The notes under the pieces were generated by a model. It saw only the letters and a list, made by a program, of their open reading frames with translations, did no database searches and was not told where the DNA came from. From assembly GCF_000471905.2 (NCBI RefSeq), contig NW_006496564.1:1720756-1784755 (forward strand): a DNA stretch of 64,000 nt, read 5' to 3'. The position numbers and the translations under genes were made by a program. The DNA is from Amborella trichopoda. Lineage: Eukaryota; Streptophyta; Magnoliopsida; Amborellales; Amborellaceae. How positions within the stretch are numbered: position 1 is the first letter of the stretch; every line of letters starts with the position of its first letter. Shown one piece after another: positions 59,011 to 64,000 of the stretch.

Positions 59011-59428
59011 TTCAAGGCAAAAACAATTCATAAGATTAAATATATGAATAACAAATTGTTAGTTAGGGGTTAACCTGGATCCATGTTAGTTCGAGAATTC
59101 CTGGCAAGTCTTGTTCCGAAGGAACCTACAACATCCTTATACATAGAAAGCTAAAACAAAATATTTCATTTTAGTGCATTAGTTATTCCTCACAAATATA
59201 ACAACTCAATGAAGTTCTTACCCAAATATTAAATATTACCTCCTGTATTGCCGCTACCTAGTTTCGATGGCTTCTCTCCAACCTGGCAATAATGTATCTG
59301 ACCCCTTCCATAATTTTGTGGGGATGTTCAGGTGTCAAATAGAAAATTTTTTAGTTGAAATAGTAACCTAGAAAATACATAGATAGAGAAATGGTCATTT
59401 AAATTTTCATTAAAAAAATATGTTTGAA

Positions 59429-60470
59429 TTAAACCTTATAAAGATATAAATCTGTATGTAAGCGGCCCAATTTGGTGTTCCACCTTCTTTCTATAATCCC
59501 TATCACTTTACTAACAAAACTATATTTCTCCCCAATAGCTGATTTGGTCATCTCGATACCTTCGTAAATGATGTCCTTAGTAGCTTTCTTGTCAGCATCC
59601 ATCATTATTAACACCGTGACCAAAGGGGCAGTGGCCTTTACGAAACTGAAATATTGAGACCAAAACCTTTTATCTATGACTATGCCCACCACTTTTAGCC
59701 CATTTCTGAAATTCGAGAGGTGGTCGTTTGACTACTCTTCGTTGGTAAATTTTTTTTCAATGCAGCTTGGGATTTTTGAATGGAGTCCACAACTAAGTAA
59801 TATGTCGCAAAGCGGGTTAGAGCATGCCTAATTATCTTTTTTTTCTCAGATTGTTATATGAACAAAAATAAGATTTTAGAGTGGTTATATATAAATCTTT
59901 ACACAAACATCGCTGCCTCTAGAGTCTCCTTCACAATTTTGATCTCCATGATCTCCTCTAATAGAATATCAATGTTGTGTGCAGCACACGAGGTCCATAC
60001 TAAATGCTTCCTCTTATCCATTAACTTGCTACCTGCAGAAACACAAGCAGTCGCATTATCCGTAATAAACTCGACCACATGCTTATCTCCCACCTCTTCC
60101 ACTTTCTAATCATATAGTCATACCAAGAAGTTTACATCCTTCTGTTTCCTTGAGACGTCTTTGCTAGACAAGAAGGTTGTAACTTTTCGGCAATATGCCA
60201 AGAAGTTAAGAGATTTCTTCTGAATAACTTTATTCAACCAACCATCACTCATGAGAGTAATGCCTATTCTTCGTCAACCTTGTTTATATTCTTCAATCTA
60301 CTTCCTAACTTCCTCTACCTCTTCATCCAAGATCAGCCCACTGAGCTATATGCAGTAGGGGGATTTACCCCGGGCCCGGCTTTCTGGATTATGTTGACCA
60401 TAAGCGAGAAATATGGGTTATTGGCTGCATCAAAGGGGATCCCTACCAACGTATCTGCCCAACATGTACC
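59429..60470 (-). pseudogene. hAT transposase core (DUF659 and following part)
   Basis: Minus-strand frames read IPFDAANNPYFSLMVNIIQK, GPGVNPPTAY, then SDGWLNKVIQKKSLNFLAYC, HVVEFITDNATACVSAGSKL and WTSCAAHNIDILLEEI. This is the DUF659 signature: IPF...PYF..M, DGW, NFL, VVQ-TDN, W-CAAH-ID-ML-DI. FVKATAPLVTVLIMMDAD, IYEGIEMTKSAI and IIERRWNTKLGRLHTDLYLY follow at 59,692-59,440, the stretch before the dimerisation domain. Stops near 60,350 and 60,110 and frameshifts break it. A roughly 200-bp break at 59,890-59,690 may be an intron or decay. Confidence 0.85.
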
Positions 60471-60599
60471 TTGTACTTTTCACCATGCCTTTGAAGGTCA
60501 TCTGTTGTGACTTGGGCTTTGAGAGAAATGGGTTTATAAAATATTGGTGCTCCTAAATAACCTAGAAACAATTTCCTCAACGTTTGTTACCTCTAGATA

Positions 60600-60794
60600 C
60601 ATATTGTCACCAACCCCTCCATACATATTTGAGCTAGGCCCGCCACACATGCGCAAGTTGGCCTCGCCATGCATGTTCGAGCTGGGCCTGCCATGCATGT
60701 TAGAGCTGGGCCTGCCATGCATGCTTGAGTTGGGCCCGCCATGCATGCTTGGGTTGGCCCGATCATGCATAACCATGTCATAACCACCAAGCAT
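60600..60794 (-). repeat. 24-bp coding minisatellite (MHGGPSSN repeat)
   Basis: About six to seven 24-bp units on the minus strand read MHGGPNSS, MHGRPSSN, MHGRPSSN, MHGEANLR and similar in one frame. It sits between the BED finger and DUF659, where hAT proteins have a variable linker. The frame is kept through all units. Confidence 0.8.
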
Positions 60795-60959
60795 TCTGAA
60801 CCCACTTTCCCTCTAGTACGTTTCGTGCAAGTTCATTATTGCGGCCATCTCCAAGTTATGATTATATTGCTCTTCTTGATCCATTCTGCTCGATGGCGTA
60901 TGTAAACTAGCTATCTCCTCATTCATTCTCTACTTTGCGATTATTTTGCCTCTGGTAGA

Positions 60960-61125
60960 CTTGAGAATGGCCGCCATCTGCTTCTTACATTGCTAAGGAC
61001 ACTATTGCACGTAGAAACATCTCCCTTAACCCCTGCCAAGTGTTGCTTGAACTTATGTACCCCACTACTTATCACTTTTTGGCAATAATTACAAATATCT
61101 TTTTTGTTGGGATCAAGATTGACCC
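60960..61125 (-). pseudogene. hAT BED-type zinc finger
   Basis: The minus strand reads DPNKKDICNYCQKVISSGVH then KFKQHLAGVKGDVSTCNSV. This is C-x2-C...H-x4-H followed by the usual LAG-x-KG-x-V-x-x-C of plant hAT BED fingers. Zinc-binding Cys and His residues are intact. In an intact transposase it would bind the element ends. Confidence 0.85.
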
Positions 61126-61299
61126 CATGTTGTCATGAAGAGTCTTCCCAGGATCTTGCCATGGTTCAATTTTTTTAAGATGTAAATGGTTAAAAATGAA
61201 CCAAACAATTCAACATGAAAAATAATCACCATATGTTGTGATAATGTGTAGGGGTAGTTCATGAAATTATATTTGTTGTTTATACAAAATACTTCTACT

Positions 61300-62110
61300 G
61301 GCAAAAATATTTTAGTTCCTACTGACAAAAATATTTTATTTATGCAACATTATAGATAAAAATAGTCTGTATAAGCCAAACCTAGAATCAAGAAAAAAAA
61401 AATATTTACATTTATATAATATCAATAAAAAAAAGTATTTACAATGATATAGCCAGTCATATGCCACTACCAATAGACTCGCCACATATCTTCATCTTGA
61501 CAAGCATGAATGACTTGCTACTGGAAAAAATATTTTATTTATGCAACATTATATAAAAATAGTATGTATCAGCCAAACCTAGAATCAAGAAAAAAATATA
61601 TTTACAATGATATAGTATCAATAAAAAATTATTTACAATAGTATAGTCATTCACAATGCCACTATATATAGACTCGTCACAAATCTTCATTTTGACAAGC
61701 ATGAATTAGTTGCTACTGGCAAAAAAAAATTTATTTATGCAACATTATAAATAAAAAGAGTCTGTATAAGTCAGACTTGGAATCAAGAAAAAAAATATTT
61801 ACAATGATATAGTATCAATAAAAAAAAATTACAATGATATAGTCATTCACAATGCCACTACATGTAGATTCGCCACAAATCTTCATTTTGATAAGCATGA
61901 ATTAGTTCCTACTGGCAAAAAACATTTATTTATGCAACCTTATAGGTGAAAAGAGTATGTATAAGCCAAACTTAGAAACAAGAAAAAAAATTACAATGAT
62001 ATAGTATCAATAAAAAAAAAAAATTACAATGATATAGTCATTTACAAGGCTACTACATGTAGACTTGTCCCAAATAATATTTACAATGACATAGTCATTC
62101 ACAATGCTAG
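61300..62110. repeat. About 195-bp tandem repeat, four copies
   Basis: Units are anchored by TTTATTTATGCAAC at about 61,337, 61,535, 61,730 and 61,926. Each also carries AATCAAGAAAAAAA, ATGATATAGT and CACAATGCCACTA blocks. Units differ by small indels in A-runs. They lie upstream of the BED finger inside the hAT element. Confidence 0.85.
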
Positions 62111-62229
62111 TACATGTATCAAGATAATATAATTATAAAATATATATCAAGAATATACATACATTTATGTATCACCATATATTTTTTTGCATTAAAAATT
62201 TAACAATAAAACTAAAAAATACAAGTTAA

Positions 62230-63060
62230 TTTCTCCTGAACTTGGTCACGATTTTTAAGAAAATCACGAGTTTTCAAAAAAATTGGAAAACGCCAACAAT
62301 CATAATTTTTCAAAAAATTGATCACCAAAATTTAGTTAATCACACAAATAACACCAATAATCGTCTAAATAACATTGTTACCCTCAAAACCCTATGAAAT
62401 CATTCAAAATGATGCCCTAATTCGGCTGAAAATTTCAATTTGGCGGATTTTTTAACTCTTTTTCTAAAAACACAGCCACAACTTCATTTCTTAAAAAATC
62501 GAGCAATAGAAATTAGTTAATCCACAAATTACACCCAAAATCATATGACGAAATTTATTACCATAAAAAACCCTCTGAAATAATTCATAATGGTGCTTTA
62601 ATTCGTCTAAAATTTATAGTTTGGTGGAAAAAAAACGCCCTAACTGTTCTTGAGAAAACCATGACTCAAAATAAAAAATCCACCACAAATTGACCAAAAA
62701 CAAGATAATATGATACAATTTATGGCCAATAATATTATAAATAACCAAAACCCTATGATATGAAGAAAATATTTGCTAAAAATTGATTGGAATTGATTAA
62801 ATGACGGAAAAAAAAGAGAAGCACTTACATGTTATTCTGAAACCGTGACTTCAAATCCAAATTTGACTTGTAATCGACTAAAATAAGTGAAAATAGTGTA
62901 TAATTTCTGCTGAATAACACTATCAAGAGTAAGAACCCTCTGATTTGCTAAAAAATAGTACCATATTTCATCTGCAATCCAAGAAATGGTGAAAAACCTA
63001 AAAACGGTCATGTTCGTCACAAAATCGTAAATTTTTTATCTAAATTTGAGCTGTCAATTC
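62230..63060. repeat. AT-rich hAT 5' region with diverged repeats
   Basis: Blocks such as CCCTCTGAAATAATTCATAATGG (shortened here to its core AATTCATAATGGTGC) and TCATTCAAAATGATGCCCTAA recur two or three times at about 180-bp spacing. No coding sequence. Confidence 0.5.
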
Positions 63061-63324
63061 GATTATAATGCTCAATAAGGCTGAAAAGTGAGATCCAAAG
63101 CCTACAAGATTCGATCCAAAGCTTGCAAGATCCAATAATTGATCAAAAAAGTCCAAAATGTGATGATTTTTCATGCTTTACACTATTCATCGAGTCTTTG
63201 AACAGTGATTCAGGCGATTATTATAGAGAATCGTTGATTCTTCTCTAAAAGGCGACTCAGCGTGTTTCACTGGAATCAACACGGGATGACTGATTTCCGT
63301 GTCGACTCATGCGAGTCTGTGTTG

Positions 63325-63349
63325 CGACTCGCCCCTTTTTAAAACACTG
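63325..63349 (-). repeat. hAT right terminal inverted repeat
   Basis: The complement reads CAGTGTTTTAAAAAGGGGCG. It is preceded inside the element by several GCGACTC/GAGTCGC motifs (63,250-63,335), possible subterminal transposase-binding repeats. Confidence 0.85.
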
Positions 63350-63357
63350 GGAGAAAC
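63350..63357. other. hAT target-site duplication, right
   Basis: GGAGAAAC, identical to 55,893-55,900. Confidence 0.9.
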
Positions 63358-64000
63358 AATAGATTTTTATATCATCGTAAGACTTTGAGGCATTGAAACT
63401 GCATTTTCGGCATAGTTTTGAGGTGCACCTTACTTCAATAGTATAAAGTTGACACTTATGTAAGCCTCACCCTTATTAATTATAATATAGTATTATAATA
63501 TTACATCAAAATAATTTAAAAGTATTAAAAAAATACTTCCATACTATTAGATTAAAAATAATAATTTTTCATATAAAGCGAAATTAGTATCACATCAAAG
63601 TATCAAATATTTATAAAACTTTGCTTTACTCATCTAAAATTATTACAACCTAACTATAATATTACATACAGAAATTGAAATTGTTGGTTTATATTTTATA
63701 ATTTTTTTACTATATAAATAAGAACAAATCTAAAATGTCTTATAATATCATCTAATTTAAAAAATCTTATTTACAATTATAAAAAATAATACATTATATA
63801 ATTTATAATGTAAATAAATTGATAAATAAAATTTGCTATCTATATATAATTATTAATTAAATATTACTAGTTGGATTACGTGCGTTGCACGTAAGAATGA
63901 AATAAGTGATCACATAAATGATCATGTAAATGTGTGATAGAGACTACATAGAAACGCAATGAAATTTATAACACCATAGTAATAAAACAACAACATTATT
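63358..64000. other. AT-rich DNA, no gene
   Basis: Highly AT-rich. The one notable motif is the perfect hairpin ACGTGC-GTT-GCACGT at 63,878-63,892, close to the window edge. Confidence 0.5.

Larger units (their letters stand above)
55901..63349 (-). mobile_element. hAT superfamily DNA transposon, 7.4 kb
   Basis: It is bounded by CAGTG-type terminal inverted repeats (left CAGTGGTTTAAAAA, right complement CAGTGTTTTAAAAA) and a perfect 8-bp target duplication. The minus strand encodes, in order, a BED zinc finger (about 61,120-60,960), a repetitive linker (60,790-60,600), DUF659 (60,460-59,890), a middle part (59,692-59,429) and the hAT dimerisation domain (59,006-58,640). Many stops and frameshifts show that the transposase is dead. 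The dimerisation-domain end is present three times. 60,800-60,950 and 59,040-59,430 show no other features. 62,230-63,300 is the AT-rich 5' part with diverged internal repeats. Confidence 0.9.

Overview
This window is nuclear DNA of a flowering plant. One spliced plant gene can be read, a BTB/POZ protein of the POB1/LRB type with five exons on the minus strand. It sits among decayed plant transposons: long-LTR Ty3/gypsy, Ty1/copia, L1-type LINE and hAT. Introns, AT-rich intergenic DNA and an assembly gap also fit a plant chromosome. The species cannot be fixed from the sequence. I saw no tRNA, rRNA or CRISPR, and nothing prokaryotic.

Layout. 1-34.3 kb is a nest of one family of Ty3/gypsy elements with very long LTRs rich in GA/CT tracts. 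The arrangement that best fits is two tail-to-tail elements. Element 1 reads on the plus strand: integrase C-terminus at 2.9-3.3 kb, a repeat-rich 3' region, then a 3' LTR at about 7.5-12.1 kb. Element 2 reads on the minus strand: 5' LTR 27.8-24.4 kb, primer-binding site, gag, zinc knuckle and protease 23.2-18.9 kb. Its RT and integrase are missing. A plant mobile domain (PMD) pseudogene on the opposite strand (14.9-18.4 kb) converges on its gag-protease. 27.8-33.6 kb holds two large direct copies of GA-rich DNA full of small hairpin-like units, next to another LTR promoter fragment at 33.6-34.3 kb.

34.9-40.7 kb is AT-rich intergenic DNA with a copia RT/RNase H remnant, a copia LTR remnant and the 3' end of a LINE. 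41.0-53.6 kb is the BTB gene. Its predicted CDS is 1,398 nt (465 aa), and all splice phases agree. Intron 1 (8.5 kb) contains a 418-base N gap, LINE fragments, a short retroposed insertion with a 15-bp target duplication, and a small LTR element with two LTRs and a Met-tRNA-like primer site. 54.3-55.1 kb is a tandem array of a palindromic motif.

55.9-63.35 kb is a structurally complete hAT element: 8-bp target duplication, CAGTG terminal inverted repeats, BED zinc finger, DUF659 and hAT dimerisation domains on the minus strand. Its coding sequence is broken. The 3' coding end, together with the flanking host DNA, has been tandemly triplicated.

The only gene likely to serve the plant is the POB1/LRB-like one, by homology a substrate adaptor for CUL3 ubiquitin ligases. 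All other coding-like sequence is mobile-element debris. I found no convincing new biological system. The most unusual items are the hAT triplication, the PMD gene carried convergently inside a gypsy element, and the hairpin-bearing GA arrays.
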